A DNA stretch of 64,000 nucleotides from Planctomycetales bacterium. Its GTDB lineage: Bacteria; Planctomycetota; Planctomycetia; Pirellulales; Pirellulaceae. The stretch is taken from contig JAGQOY010000003.1 of assembly GCA_020427005.1 (NCBI GenBank), forward strand, positions 44,546 to 108,545, in the 5' to 3' direction. Position numbers and translations under genes: made by a program. Of the stretch, positions 19,523 to 29,147 are shown piece after piece (positions within the stretch are counted from its first letter, which is position 1; every line of letters begins with the position of its first letter). The notes beneath the pieces are model-generated. The model saw nothing but the letters and a program-made list of their open reading frames with translations, made no database searches and was not told where the DNA came from.

Positions 19523-19545
19523 ACTTTCGGGCAAGCTGAACTTTC
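19512..19545. repeat. 17-bp perfect tandem duplication
   Basis: Two identical 17-bp units at 19512-19528 and 19529-19545. The first unit contains the stop codon of the small plus-strand gene, so the duplication lies just at its 3' end. It looks like a recent slippage event. Confidence 0.85.
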
Positions 19546-19678
19546 GTAAAAAAGGTGGGAGCCAAATTTTGCCTATCCGACAATCGACTCCCGGCCTGTT
19601 TGAGGCGTACGTTGTTCTCCCAGGCTCAACGATTACCCGGAACAATGGATCTCCCTGCCCATAACAAAAGTCCAGGTA

Positions 19679-21637
19679 TCAATCCTCGTCGTCACGTAGC
19701 CGGGCTAGCACGGTGTAATCTTCTAATGTGGTCGTGTCACCGACCTGCTCCTTTCCGGCGGCAATATCCCTTAGCAATCGTCGCATGATTTTTCCACTAC
19801 GCGTCTTCGGCAAAGCACTCGTAAAACGAATATCGTCGGGTTGCGCCAAGGCACCAATTTCTTTCCGAACATGCATTTTTAGTGCCTGTCGCAGTTCTTC
19901 GACTTCCCCTTCAACCCGCAAGGTGACGAAGGCAGTTATGGCTTGCCCTTTAATTTCGTCCGGCTTACCAACTACTGCAGCTTCCGCTACGGCAGGATGC
20001 GAAACCAACGCACTCTCAACTTCAATAGTACTAAGTCGGTGCCCCGACACATTGATGACATCGTCAATGCGTCCCATAATCCAGTAGTAGTCGTCGCTAT
20101 CTTGGCGGGCATTATCTCCGGTCAAATACATACCTGGCACTTTGGTCCAATATTGGTCACGATAACGCTGGTCGTCTCCCCAAATACCGCGCAACATTCC
20201 TGGCCACGGATAGTCAATGCATAACATTCCACCACGACCTCTTTTGACATCGTGACCGTTGTCGTCCACGATACGCGGGCTGACTCCAGGAAGGGGCTTT
20301 GTACAACTTCCTGGTTTGGTCGCGATTGCGCCAGGTAGCGGGCTCATCATGATGCCTCCCGTTTCGGTTTGCCACCAAGTGTCCACAATGGGGCACCTAC
20401 CACCGCCGATTTTTGTGTGATACCACATCCAGGCCTCGGGATTGATCCCCTCTCCTACCGAACCGAGGAGTCTCAGACTGCTTAAATCATGCTTGTCAAC
20501 GTGATGATCACCCCATTTAATAAAAGCGCGTATGGCAGTAGGAGCCGTGTAGAGGATGGTAACACGGTATTTCTCAATTAGGTCCCAGAAACGATCTTCG
20601 GCTGGAAAGTTTGGTGCACCTTCGTACATCAGCACTGTGGCCCCAGCCGTCATGGGACCGTATACAACGTAGCTATGACCAGTAATCCAGCCGCAATCCG
20701 CAGTGCACCAGTAGATATCATCCTCGCGATGATCAAATACCCATTCAAAGGTCCTTCGAGCATACAAGTTGTACCCAGCTGTTGTATGACGTATTCCTTT
20801 TGGCTTACCCGTTGAACCGCTTGTATACAGAATGAACAGCGGGGTCTCACTATCCAATGGAACCGCGGGACAATCGTCGCTAGCCTGTTCCATCAATTCG
20901 TGCCACCAGAAATCACGGCCTGGTTGCATGGATACGTCGTTGCCAACGCGTCGCAACACAATACATTTTTTCACGCTGGGGCTTTTGGCCAGAGCCTGAT
21001 CGACCGTTTCTTTCAGCGACAGGACCTTACCACGACGATACAGACCGTCGCTGGTTAACTGAATCTTGGCCCCCGCGTCATGGTTCCGATCGGCGATCGC
21101 CTCGGCCGAGAATCCCGCAAAAATCACTGAGTGAACGGCTCCCAAACGCGCGCATGCCAACATGGCAATGGCAAGTTCAGGAGTCATCGGCATATATATG
21201 CTGACTACATCTCCCGTTTGCACTCCCAAGCTCTTGAGTACATTCGCAAATCGACATACCTCACTATGCAATTGGCGATAGGTTAGCTTTCGCTCATCTC
21301 CGGGCTCTCCTTCCCAAATGATCGCCGTTCGGTCGCCTCGACCAGCGGCAATATGGGCGTCCAGGCAATTGTAGGATGCATTGGTTTTCCCGCCTACAAA
21401 CCATTTGACGAATGGAGCTTCCCATTGAAGCGTTTCGCTAAATGGTGTGAACCAGTGCAAATGCTCGCGAGCCTGCGTCTCCCAAAACTTCGTAGGATCG
21501 CGGCGAGCTTCGTCATAAAGCGTTTGATATTCTGCTAGGCTTTTGATGCGCGCTTGCTGGGAAAACTGCTCCGTGGGCGGGAACAATCTCTGTTCGATCA
21601 TTACGGTATCGATTTCACCTTCCAGCTGTTCGCTCAT
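19679..21637 (-). CDS. acs: Acetyl-CoA synthetase
   Basis: A 652-residue AMP-forming acetate:CoA ligase, which converts acetate, ATP and CoA to acetyl-CoA in the cytoplasm. The phosphate-binding loop is [11 protein letters not shown], followed by [11 protein letters not shown] and WWQTETGG, and the C-terminal RSGKIMRR carries the catalytic, usually acetylation-controlled Lys616. I start at the ATG at 21637 because a GGAAGGA Shine-Dalgarno site lies 6 bp upstream and the length equals that of E. coli Acs; an in-frame TTG five codons earlier overlaps that site. Confidence 0.96.
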   Translation of the reverse strand: MSEQLEGEIDTVMIEQRLFPPTEQFSQQARIKSLAEYQTLYDEARRDPTKFWETQAREHLHWFTPFSETLQWEAPFVKWFVGGKTNASYNCLDAHIAAGRGDRTAIIWEGEPGDERKLTYRQLHSEVCRFANVLKSLGVQTGDVVSIYMPMTPELAIAMLACARLGAVHSVIFAGFSAEAIADRNHDAGAKIQLTSDGLYRRGKVLSLKETVDQALAKSPSVKKCIVLRRVGNDVSMQPGRDFWWHELMEQASDDCPAVPLDSETPLFILYTSGSTGKPKGIRHTTAGYNLYARRTFEWVFDHREDDIYWCTADCGWITGHSYVVYGPMTAGATVLMYEGAPNFPAEDRFWDLIEKYRVTILYTAPTAIRAFIKWGDHHVDKHDLSSLRLLGSVGEGINPEAWMWYHTKIGGGRCPIVDTWWQTETGGIMMSPLPGAIATKPGSCTKPLPGVSPRIVDDNGHDVKRGRGGMLCIDYPWPGMLRGIWGDDQRYRDQYWTKVPGMYLTGDNARQDSDDYYWIMGRIDDVINVSGHRLSTIEVESALVSHPAVAEAAVVGKPDEIKGQAITAFVTLRVEGEVEELRQALKMHVRKEIGALAQPDDIRFTSALPKTRSGKIMRRLLRDIAAGKEQVGDTTTLEDYTVLARLRDDED

Positions 21638-21736
21638 TTCTGGTCCTTCCAATATATTTCAGAGACGGTCCGCACAATGGGGCCTTAATAGTAACGAGTA
21701 AGGGCTGACTGATGGAATCCCCACAGAAGAGAAAGG

Positions 21737-22774
21737 TCACTTTTGACGCGTGCTAAAGGTCTCGACTACGTGATTGGCAGGAATGGAGATTTGATAACTG
21801 AGACTATCGGATGCCACCTTTAGATGAATAAAATGACCTTCGCATTCTGCCGCTGAACCATGATTGGCAATATATTTGTCCTCGACATTGTTGACCGTAC
21901 CGTCAGGCCGAAGATTCTTGTGTACCTGAAAAATCCGTTGAATTGATGGTGTGCCCTTAAGATTCGCAAATACTTCCGGCAAACACCCCTTCTGATCGCC
22001 GTTGTTCATGATGGCAACGCTAGGATTTATTGTATGTAAAACAACTGGATTGTTGCTCGTGTCTAACCCATGGTGCGTCACTTGATAGACGTCAACCGGG
22101 CCAATCAAATCATGAGGACATACCAACTTTATCTCTTGATTCCAGGTCAAATCGCCTCCGTCAAAAAAGCGAAAGTCGCCGAAACTAATAACCGAAACAA
22201 TACTGTTTGCATTATCTGACCCATCTCGATCTCGGGGTGCACAAGAGGCACAAATGGCCTCGTTCAATGGTGTCGCCGAACTCGGTTCCACAAATTGCTG
22301 CCGCGTACCGATGCAACGAATAGTTACCTGAGGGCCGTTCGCTTGCTCCTTGACAGGCAAGGAGTCACCGGGATTTATGACCTGGCGCGAATCACATTCA
22401 AAGCTCAAATACTCACGACTGGGTTTGTTGGGCATGCCGTCAAAGCTTCCATTGTCATACACTTTTCCGACCGGTAACAGTGTCGCTAACAACGCAGCAC
22501 CGCCATAATGATCGCCGTGATAGTGGGTCGTGATTAGGTGGTCAATTTTCTTTAACCCCGCCTCATGAGTAGCCACCCGCACGATCCTCTCAGGATCTCG
22601 ATGTCCAGGATTGCCGCTGTCAATCAGAACAGATTCACCCATCGGAGTGACAAGCAGTGTAGAGGCTCCACCTTCAACATCAATCCAATAGATATCAAGT
22701 GTCTTGTCTGCCTCGGCGGCTATGACAAGCGAAGAAGCAAAGCTAACAATTAACACAAATACTAGGCAGCGCAT
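21737..22774 (-). CDS. Exported ComEC-like metallo-beta-lactamase-fold hydrolase
   Basis: A protein of 345 residues from the ATG at 22774, which has a GGGAG site 7 bp upstream and starts directly with a signal peptide; the frame is open for 17 more codons upstream. The metal-binding signature HYHGDH is present, followed by further His/Asp ligands (GGDLTW, VTHHGLD). This matches the ComEC/Rec2-type competence branch of the metallo-beta-lactamase fold, members of which act as phosphodiesterases or nucleases. There is no ComEC membrane part, so it is a free periplasmic enzyme. Its substrate is not known. Confidence 0.82.
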   Translation of the reverse strand: MRCLVFVLIVSFASSLVIAAEADKTLDIYWIDVEGGASTLLVTPMGESVLIDSGNPGHRDPERIVRVATHEAGLKKIDHLITTHYHGDHYGGAALLATLLPVGKVYDNGSFDGMPNKPSREYLSFECDSRQVINPGDSLPVKEQANGPQVTIRCIGTRQQFVEPSSATPLNEAICASCAPRDRDGSDNANSIVSVISFGDFRFFDGGDLTWNQEIKLVCPHDLIGPVDVYQVTHHGLDTSNNPVVLHTINPSVAIMNNGDQKGCLPEVFANLKGTPSIQRIFQVHKNLRPDGTVNNVEDKYIANHGSAAECEGHFIHLKVASDSLSYQISIPANHVVETFSTRQK

Positions 22775-23723
22775 CCAGGATCTCCCATCGAATAGAGCAA
22801 CATAAGTCGCCATCGGCGAGGTCATTGAGAATTTTTATTTAAGCAATCCGTTCAACATTTACTTTCGGCGGGCACACGCGCCACAGGTCAACAGATTGCG
22901 GAGCAATTGTACACTATTGGGAATCGCATTTGGAAAACACGGTTCTATAGTTAGGGCCACCTAACGGGGCCCGAATTGCACTGAGGGTTCGCGTTCAGTG
23001 CTAAATCGCTGTTCAAACGAAATCTCTGCCACAACCTATGGTGACGCAGGGGCACCGCAAGAAACTGAGTGCGAGCTGATGAGTATAGGCATAATGACTT
23101 ATTCGACCTTGTGATCAGTGTTCGAATCTTCATTCTGCAGCATCGGCGATGCCTGAAGGGGAACTTGCCTGGGCCTCTAACGCGTCGCATGGACCTCTCC
23201 ATACGCATGGAGCGATAGGTATGAAGCGATTTTGCTGGGAAAAACGTGGACACCAGATTCTCGATGTTGACAATCGGCAACACGAAACTTCTTACTAAAC
23301 TTCGAGCGTTGCCGCCGAACAGGTGGAAAACATGTTGATGCTTGTTTCGATTCCTGTTTTTGGTGCCAGATGTCCGTAGTTTTATCGCCAGCTAGCACTT
23401 ACTAAGGAAAAAAATCTATCTCAACGTACTTTCTGCCTGCCCACAGTAGCTCTCATGCCACGATTTCTTGTAGGAATGTTGATTTTGTGAAACTCTTTTG
23501 CTCCGTTCACGTCTAAGGATGTTTCAGAATCACATCACAAGGGCAGGTAACAAAAAGCACGTGTTTTTCGTAAGTACTTACTATCAAACACCTTACAGCC
23601 GAAGCGCGGGGGCAAGACCCCAAACCGGCATAGTCTCTGCTTTCTCTCACCAACATCCCACACCCGCAGTTGTCACCCACTAGTGAAACTGCAGAACCTG
23701 CACCCGGATGAGAGAAGGTTGCC
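22775..23723. other. Long intergenic region upstream of rpoD
   Basis: About 950 bp without a convincing gene; frames in it (for example 22951-23283 minus) have no recognisable sequence. It must contain the divergent promoters of the hydrolase gene and rpoD. Two short palindromes near the rpoD side, around 23552-23568 (centre CACGTG) and 23570-23581 (GTAAGTACTTAC), may be protein-binding sites, but I cannot tie them to a regulator. Confidence 0.4.
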
Positions 23724-25352
23724 ATGAAAAAGAGTTATCGCGGTCAGACAGGATTGGACGACGGGTTTGAAAACGACTTTGTGACTCTTGATCCGCACGA
23801 ATTGGAAGACGCAAGCGAATTCGAACAAGACGCTGAGACAAACAATGAAGCCAGCGGAGAAGACGATGACGATGAAGACGATGGCATCGACCTGGACCTT
23901 ATCGAAGAAGGGGATCTGGAAGAGCTGACGGAAGAAGTTGAGAGCACCGACGATCCAGTGCGAATGTATCTCATGCAAATGGGGCAAATCCCGTTGCTGA
24001 CTCGTAAAGAAGAAGTTGCTTCGGCGATCAAAATTGAGAAGACAAGAAGTCGTTATCGTCACTGGATGCTTGCAACCGATTTCATGCTACAAAGTGCATG
24101 CAAATTACTAGAACAGGTTCGCGATAGCAAGTTGCGTCTGGACCGCACAATCGAGGTCAGTGTGACTAATGCGGCTGAGAAAAAAGCAATCATGAAACGC
24201 ATCGTTCCCAACGTGAACACTTTGCGTCACCTGCTAATTCAGAATCACCACGATTACTTCATTGCCATCAATCGCAAGTTAGACTCTCAAACTCGCCGCG
24301 ACGCCTGGAAGCGTCTAACGCGTCGCCGAAATCGAGCAGTACGATTAGTTGAAGAAATGAACCTTCGCACAAATCGGCTAGAACCGATTTTTGACAAGCT
24401 CGAAAGCATCGAATCTCGCATGCGTCAGTTGAAGAATCAAATCGAAATAGCTCGTGAGTCCGGGTTTGTGGATGGCCAATCTCGAGAGCAATTACTCGAA
24501 GAATTACGCTACTTGATGCGGATTACCTACGAAAGCCCGATAACTCTGCGTCGCCGAATTGAACGTACGATTAAGCATCGCCAAGAATACGACGCTGCTA
24601 AACGAGAATTATCAGCAGGTAACCTGCGTCTGGTTGTATCGATCGCCAAGAAATATCGCAACCGTGGACTAAGTTTCTTGGATTTGATTCAAGAAGGCAA
24701 TACTGGGCTAATGCGTGCCGTCGACAAATTTGAATACGAACGAGGATTCAAATTCTCTACCTACGCTACTTGGTGGATTCGTCAAGCGATTACCAGAGCC
24801 ATTGCAGATCAAAGTCGGACAATACGTGTTCCTGTCCACATGATTGACACCATGACCAAAGTACGTACGGTGACTCGACAACTAGTCCAAGAGCTTGGTC
24901 GAGAGCCTTCGGTAGAAGAAACGGCTGAACGAGCAGGCCTGTCTATTGATGATGCCCGAATTATCATCAAGATGGCTCGCCAACCGCTTTCTTTGGATCA
25001 GCCAGTCGGAGATCACGAAGACAGCTACTTCGGTGAATTTCTGGAGGATCATCGTGACGACGATCCCTTGTATGAAGCCAACCAGGAATCGTTGAAATTC
25101 CACATTGACGAGGCTATGCAAACTCTCAACTATCGCGAACGTGAAATTCTACGCTTGCGTTACGGATTGGCAGATGGATACGCATACACGTTAGAAGAAG
25201 TTGGACGGATCTTCTCGGTTACTCGCGAGCGAGTACGTCAAATCGAAAGCAAGGCCGTTCGTAAGCTCCAACAACCCTATCGCAACAAGGCACTAATGAG
25301 CTTCATCGATGGACTCGATCCGCACGCCGAAACCGAGTCTACCAGCCCCTAG
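23724..25352 (+). CDS. rpoD: RNA polymerase primary sigma factor (sigma-70)
   Basis: A 542-residue housekeeping-type sigma factor. An acidic low-complexity N-terminus (about 10-75) replaces a clear region 1.1; region 1.2 follows at 77-110, a non-conserved insert of helices at about 110-290, then region 2 ([18 protein letters not shown] and the DLIQEGN motif), region 3 and region 4 with the helix-turn-helix ending in [16 protein letters not shown]. The RNAP- and promoter-binding residues look intact. It is monocistronic, followed by a strong intrinsic terminator. Planctomycetes can carry several such factors; this one looks like the primary sigma factor. Confidence 0.93.
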   Translation: MKKSYRGQTGLDDGFENDFVTLDPHELEDASEFEQDAETNNEASGEDDDDEDDGIDLDLIEEGDLEELTEEVESTDDPVRMYLMQMGQIPLLTRKEEVASAIKIEKTRSRYRHWMLATDFMLQSACKLLEQVRDSKLRLDRTIEVSVTNAAEKKAIMKRIVPNVNTLRHLLIQNHHDYFIAINRKLDSQTRRDAWKRLTRRRNRAVRLVEEMNLRTNRLEPIFDKLESIESRMRQLKNQIEIARESGFVDGQSREQLLEELRYLMRITYESPITLRRRIERTIKHRQEYDAAKRELSAGNLRLVVSIAKKYRNRGLSFLDLIQEGNTGLMRAVDKFEYERGFKFSTYATWWIRQAITRAIADQSRTIRVPVHMIDTMTKVRTVTRQLVQELGREPSVEETAERAGLSIDDARIIIKMARQPLSLDQPVGDHEDSYFGEFLEDHRDDDPLYEANQESLKFHIDEAMQTLNYREREILRLRYGLADGYAYTLEEVGRIFSVTRERVRQIESKAVRKLQQPYRNKALMSFIDGLDPHAETESTSP

Positions 25353-25465
25353 CCAGCCAGTTTAAAGACGCTGCCTTTTCTTCCAACTCGCCGGTATTGG
25401 AACCGGCAAGGGATTACAACAGAATGCATCTCTCCGGGAACTCGAAAGCCTTCGAGTTTCAAAAT

Positions 25466-25509
25466 AGGCAGGTGAACTCGTGGGAAGGTTCACCTGCCTT
25501 TCCTTTTTT
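25466..25509 (+). terminator. Intrinsic terminator of rpoD
   Basis: A perfect 12-bp stem (25466-25477 with 25488-25499), a 10-base loop and a run of ten pyrimidines ending in six T (25500-25509). It lies about 110 bp after the rpoD stop. Confidence 0.9.
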
Positions 25510-25545
25510 ACTCATAAGCTCCGCACCGCCCACGTTTGAATCCGT

Positions 25546-27777
25546 CTAACGCAATTGTTGGAGGTAGTCCTCCAATTTGCGCAGTATCGCCGGGTTCCAT
25601 TCCCAGATTTCCACGGTGGGATTCTGGGGATGTTTTTCCACCGGCAAACTACTTGGAAGAAGCAAACGGTGTGGTTGAATGTCCTGGGGTGCTGGCAACT
25701 GAGTGATACCGGGGCGTGGCAACCCCAGGCAGTCACAACAAACTGCAAATAAGTTGCTCAGCTGTCGCCATGGAGTTTCTCTTTGTACGATCCCTAGGGC
25801 TTCTCCCCCCGTTGCTAAAGGTGTCACTACAGCTGCAATTCCGGCGGCTGCTAGCAGCTCCTTGGTGGACGCAAAGACTAGGACCGCTGTACCTCCCCCG
25901 TCGATCGGCACTAGCACCGCTGCTAACAACGGAGCCAGCATGACAGCCAGGGGACGCGTTCCCTTCCAGAGTTTGTCCTTCAATGACATTCCATGCCACA
26001 CCTCGCGACTCCAGGCATCCAGCTCTTCAGAATTCAACTGGGTCTTATCTTCCGCGGCAAATCTCTTGATCGCAGCTTCGCAACCTACAAGTAGTTGTAC
26101 CGAGCTTATGGCTGCAAATGCGTCCTCCCAATCGTGTTTTCGAATTCCCTCGGCCAGAGAATGAGCAGTCAGAACCCTAGCCCCCTCACCGCGACGAAAG
26201 CGATTTACAAACTGGGTCACGCTGACGGAAGCAGATTGAAGAATCTTGAATCTACCTGCTGAATTGGCAACCGCCTGTTGAAGCTGACGAGCAGTGCGAT
26301 CAATACCTAGACTGAATTTCATCCACATGGGGGCTGTTCGCTGAAGACTGTCCGTCATTTGAGCAATGACAGTAGGGGAAGTTTGCAACCGTAATCCAAT
26401 CGATTTGCCTGTTGCATCGCGTTCTGCCATAAAATCATAAGCAGCGTTCGTTGCGGCTTGCCAAGCTGCCTGGGTTTGGGCATCAACCTCAATCTTGTGT
26501 TGCTGAAGACATCGAATAGCCTGCTGAACGGAACCCTGTAGCTGCATGTTCAACGACCGACTACTTTCAACAGCCAATGTTCCTACATCTAGCTGTTTTC
26601 CTAGATGAAACAGGTAGCTCGATTCACCCCCAGGTTCAACTGAACCTTTTGACGCTGATTCGATTGTTTCTGGTGTGGCCTGCACAAATATGGGCAATGG
26701 TTCTGAGTCAACCATCTGCATCCCGTCTGGTACAGCTGGCAGGCGAGCCGCCGCCAACGAACTGCGGTAGTCATATGCAACAAAGACCGATCTGATCCCA
26801 TAACGATCAATCAATGGACGCGATTCTGCGTGCACCGTGGCATGTGAATATCGAAGCTTTACGCGATTAACCGCCAGAATGCGCGGAACACCTGGCATAG
26901 CATCACGCAAGCTCGTCAAAATACGTAGCAAGCTTTCATCATGCAGACTACTCAACTTGCTAACCACCACAAATGCCGAACAAAGGCGTCCAATTCGCTG
27001 TAGCAATTCTCGTCTAGTATCTGGCAGAGGTAATTCCTGAACTCCCTCTCCTGATGCCAATTCAGCCCGCGAACCCAAAAATCCAGTTTGAATATCCGGG
27101 CAATCAACCAGACCCAACTTTAACGCATCGAGCCCAGGATCATAGGCTATCAATGGAATCTGCATCGCCCTCTCCAGGGATATGGCAGTTTCGCCTGGCG
27201 ACGCCAGATCGGTTAAGTCTGGCTTGCCCATAACGGCTGAGGGAATAATCTGCCCGTTATACTGCAACATCGCCTGTTGAGGGTCTTCGCTGAGTATTTC
27301 GGGCGGGTGTTCGAAAAGATCGCCCAGAAAGCCGATCAACGTACCAACCAGTTCCGGTTCCTCCGACCAGATCTTTGGCAACCATAATACAAATCGATGC
27401 GTTCCGGCTTGATTATGGACCCCACGCAAGACGCGAGATCGATTATGGGGGCTCAAGTATGACGCTATGAGCGAGCTTTTTCCCGCATTCAGTAGTCCTG
27501 CTACCGCCACGACAGGACACCGACTCATTTGCGTAAACAAAGATAACTGATCAAGTCGATGCTTCAAATCTTGATACCAAGTACGCGCCTCTTTGCTCCG
27601 AACTCGTGCCAGAGCACTCAGCAGGTCGAGCTGAATTTGGCTGTCCGGAAATACTTGGTGTACTAACGGAAATTGCGGATTGCTAATCAGGTCCTGTAGA
27701 TTTGACAACACGGAAGGTGACAGCTGCATGGATCCAATAAGAATTGTAGAAATACAGGACGGAGTCGCCGGTCCCAT
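25546..27777 (-). CDS. Dynamin-like / TRAFAC GTPase with C-terminal hydrophobic region
   Basis: A protein of 743 residues from the ATG at 27777; the ATG at 27729 (residue 17) is also possible and a TTG at 27819 would overlap the previous gene. The P-loop is GLLNAGKSS, the G3 region reads DCPDI and the G4 site is degenerate (AVNRVK instead of NKxD). A helical middle part with heptad-like spacing is followed by a hydrophobic pair (LAVMLAPLLAAVLVP and a Gly/Ala-rich helix near the C-terminus) that could insert in a membrane. This resembles the YfjP/dynamin-type GTPases of bacteria. The role is unknown; membrane remodelling or cell-cycle function is conceivable. Confidence 0.7.
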   Translation of the reverse strand: MGPATPSCISTILIGSMQLSPSVLSNLQDLISNPQFPLVHQVFPDSQIQLDLLSALARVRSKEARTWYQDLKHRLDQLSLFTQMSRCPVVAVAGLLNAGKSSLIASYLSPHNRSRVLRGVHNQAGTHRFVLWLPKIWSEEPELVGTLIGFLGDLFEHPPEILSEDPQQAMLQYNGQIIPSAVMGKPDLTDLASPGETAISLERAMQIPLIAYDPGLDALKLGLVDCPDIQTGFLGSRAELASGEGVQELPLPDTRRELLQRIGRLCSAFVVVSKLSSLHDESLLRILTSLRDAMPGVPRILAVNRVKLRYSHATVHAESRPLIDRYGIRSVFVAYDYRSSLAAARLPAVPDGMQMVDSEPLPIFVQATPETIESASKGSVEPGGESSYLFHLGKQLDVGTLAVESSRSLNMQLQGSVQQAIRCLQQHKIEVDAQTQAAWQAATNAAYDFMAERDATGKSIGLRLQTSPTVIAQMTDSLQRTAPMWMKFSLGIDRTARQLQQAVANSAGRFKILQSASVSVTQFVNRFRRGEGARVLTAHSLAEGIRKHDWEDAFAAISSVQLLVGCEAAIKRFAAEDKTQLNSEELDAWSREVWHGMSLKDKLWKGTRPLAVMLAPLLAAVLVPIDGGGTAVLVFASTKELLAAAGIAAVVTPLATGGEALGIVQRETPWRQLSNLFAVCCDCLGLPRPGITQLPAPQDIQPHRLLLPSSLPVEKHPQNPTVEIWEWNPAILRKLEDYLQQLR

Positions 27778-27790
27778 TTTAGACACGATT

Positions 27791-29083
27791 TTAGGGTAGA
27801 GCACTCTCGCACGAACCAAATCGTTCTACTAGGTCTCCCTGGTCATCGAATTCCAAATCGGTCGGTTCTTTCAAGATCTCGACATGCGAAAGTTGTTGAG
27901 CCGCCTCCCAAAAGGCTTGGCTACACTCGACTTCCGACAAGCTCAAAGTGTCGCGAATCCACATTGCGGAGACCTGTTCAGGTTCGACATAGCCCGCCAT
28001 TTGGCAAGCAATTCGAATTGCTTCACGATCGCTATCAAAATCCATAGGAAGCATTGCGCCAGTCACATGCCCTGCAGTTATGCAGTTCATACGAGTCGAT
28101 TGTGGATCGATGGCTTCGACTACGCGGCGATGGGTTAATTCCGCCAAACCAATTCCAGAAGCATTGCCGTGCGTTTCTGATGTCAAACCTCGAACGTAAA
28201 TATGGTGAATCGAAGGTGTCTCACCGTCTATGGCAACATGATCATTCTTTTTTCTGCCAATTACGTTAGTATCCATGCCGGTTCCAGAGATGTTCTTACC
28301 TATACGATCCACGATCAGTAAGGACGCATGGTCAAATGGCAAGCTTGGCATCCACTGTTTAACCTGCCGCAAAAGCTTCGGCTCTTCGGATTCGATTTCC
28401 TGGGCCCTCACTCCGACAACTTGGGCAGTTTCTTCATAGGCGTTTTCAAGAATGGCTAATCCAGCCAAAACTTTGCATCGCTGAATGACGACTCGGGCGA
28501 CTGAGCGCACAATCTGATCAAAACAATAGTTGGTTATGGCTCGATGATAGACCTCTGCGCCTCGTTGTTTACCGAGACCAATCAACATCATCTTCATTAA
28601 GCCGCTTTCAAGTTCACCGGCGAATCGAGTATGTGGCTTGACGCGGTTAAGGACCAGCACGTGGTCTGCCAATGAAGCCTGCCGATCAAAGTAAACGGGA
28701 AATCCCTCCGCCGCCATGCATACTTCAATAACGTCCATGCTGCTTCGAATAGGAGCGCCCATCGCCAGTTCCGTGATTCCAAAACCGGCCAGAAGTTGAG
28801 TTTGACCTTCAGCGGTGGCTCCACCATGCGAACCCATGGCTGGCACAATGAAGGGCTCCGCCCGCCGCGACTTCATGAAATCTACGCACGCACGAGTAAT
28901 GGGAGCAATATCAGCTATTCCCCGGCTGCCAACAGTTATGGCTACCGACTTGCCAACAAGCTCGTTCGCATTTCCACATACGGCGGCCAATTGCTGATGC
29001 ACGACATCGGCAATGTTGTTCAATTTGGGACGCGGAAATGCTTGCCGAATCCGAAAAAATTTTGGGAGTGATTGATTTGTCAA
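27791..29083 (-). CDS. LarA-like (DUF2088) lactate-racemase-domain protein
   Basis: A 430-residue protein starting at TTG (29083); the first internal ATG lies about 70 codons later and would remove part of the domain, so TTG is preferred. The segment PAMGSHGGATAEGQ and the following NRVKPHTRF match the N-terminal domain of the nickel-pincer lactate racemase family, where the GSHG-type motif binds the cofactor. The larB/larC/larE genes needed to make the cofactor are not in this window, so it may be a paralogue with another substrate. It lies between two minus-strand genes, 13 bp before the GTPase start. Confidence 0.75.
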   Translation of the reverse strand: MTNQSLPKFFRIRQAFPRPKLNNIADVVHQQLAAVCGNANELVGKSVAITVGSRGIADIAPITRACVDFMKSRRAEPFIVPAMGSHGGATAEGQTQLLAGFGITELAMGAPIRSSMDVIEVCMAAEGFPVYFDRQASLADHVLVLNRVKPHTRFAGELESGLMKMMLIGLGKQRGAEVYHRAITNYCFDQIVRSVARVVIQRCKVLAGLAILENAYEETAQVVGVRAQEIESEEPKLLRQVKQWMPSLPFDHASLLIVDRIGKNISGTGMDTNVIGRKKNDHVAIDGETPSIHHIYVRGLTSETHGNASGIGLAELTHRRVVEAIDPQSTRMNCITAGHVTGAMLPMDFDSDREAIRIACQMAGYVEPEQVSAMWIRDTLSLSEVECSQAFWEAAQQLSHVEILKEPTDLEFDDQGDLVERFGSCESALP

Positions 29084-29147
29084 GGCAAGTAACCAATATT
29101 CTGAAATTTCAAGTGGCAGTCAGTCACGATTGACCAAACTCTTGCAT

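Noticed and set aside
22951..23398. Minus-strand frames upstream of rpoD
   Set aside because: Basic, cysteine- and arginine-rich composition without any domain; overlapping frames on the same strand, best read as non-coding.
23552..23581. CACGTG and GTAAGTACTTAC palindromes upstream of rpoD
   Set aside because: Short palindromes of this kind occur by chance in 64 kb, and nothing nearby names a binding protein.
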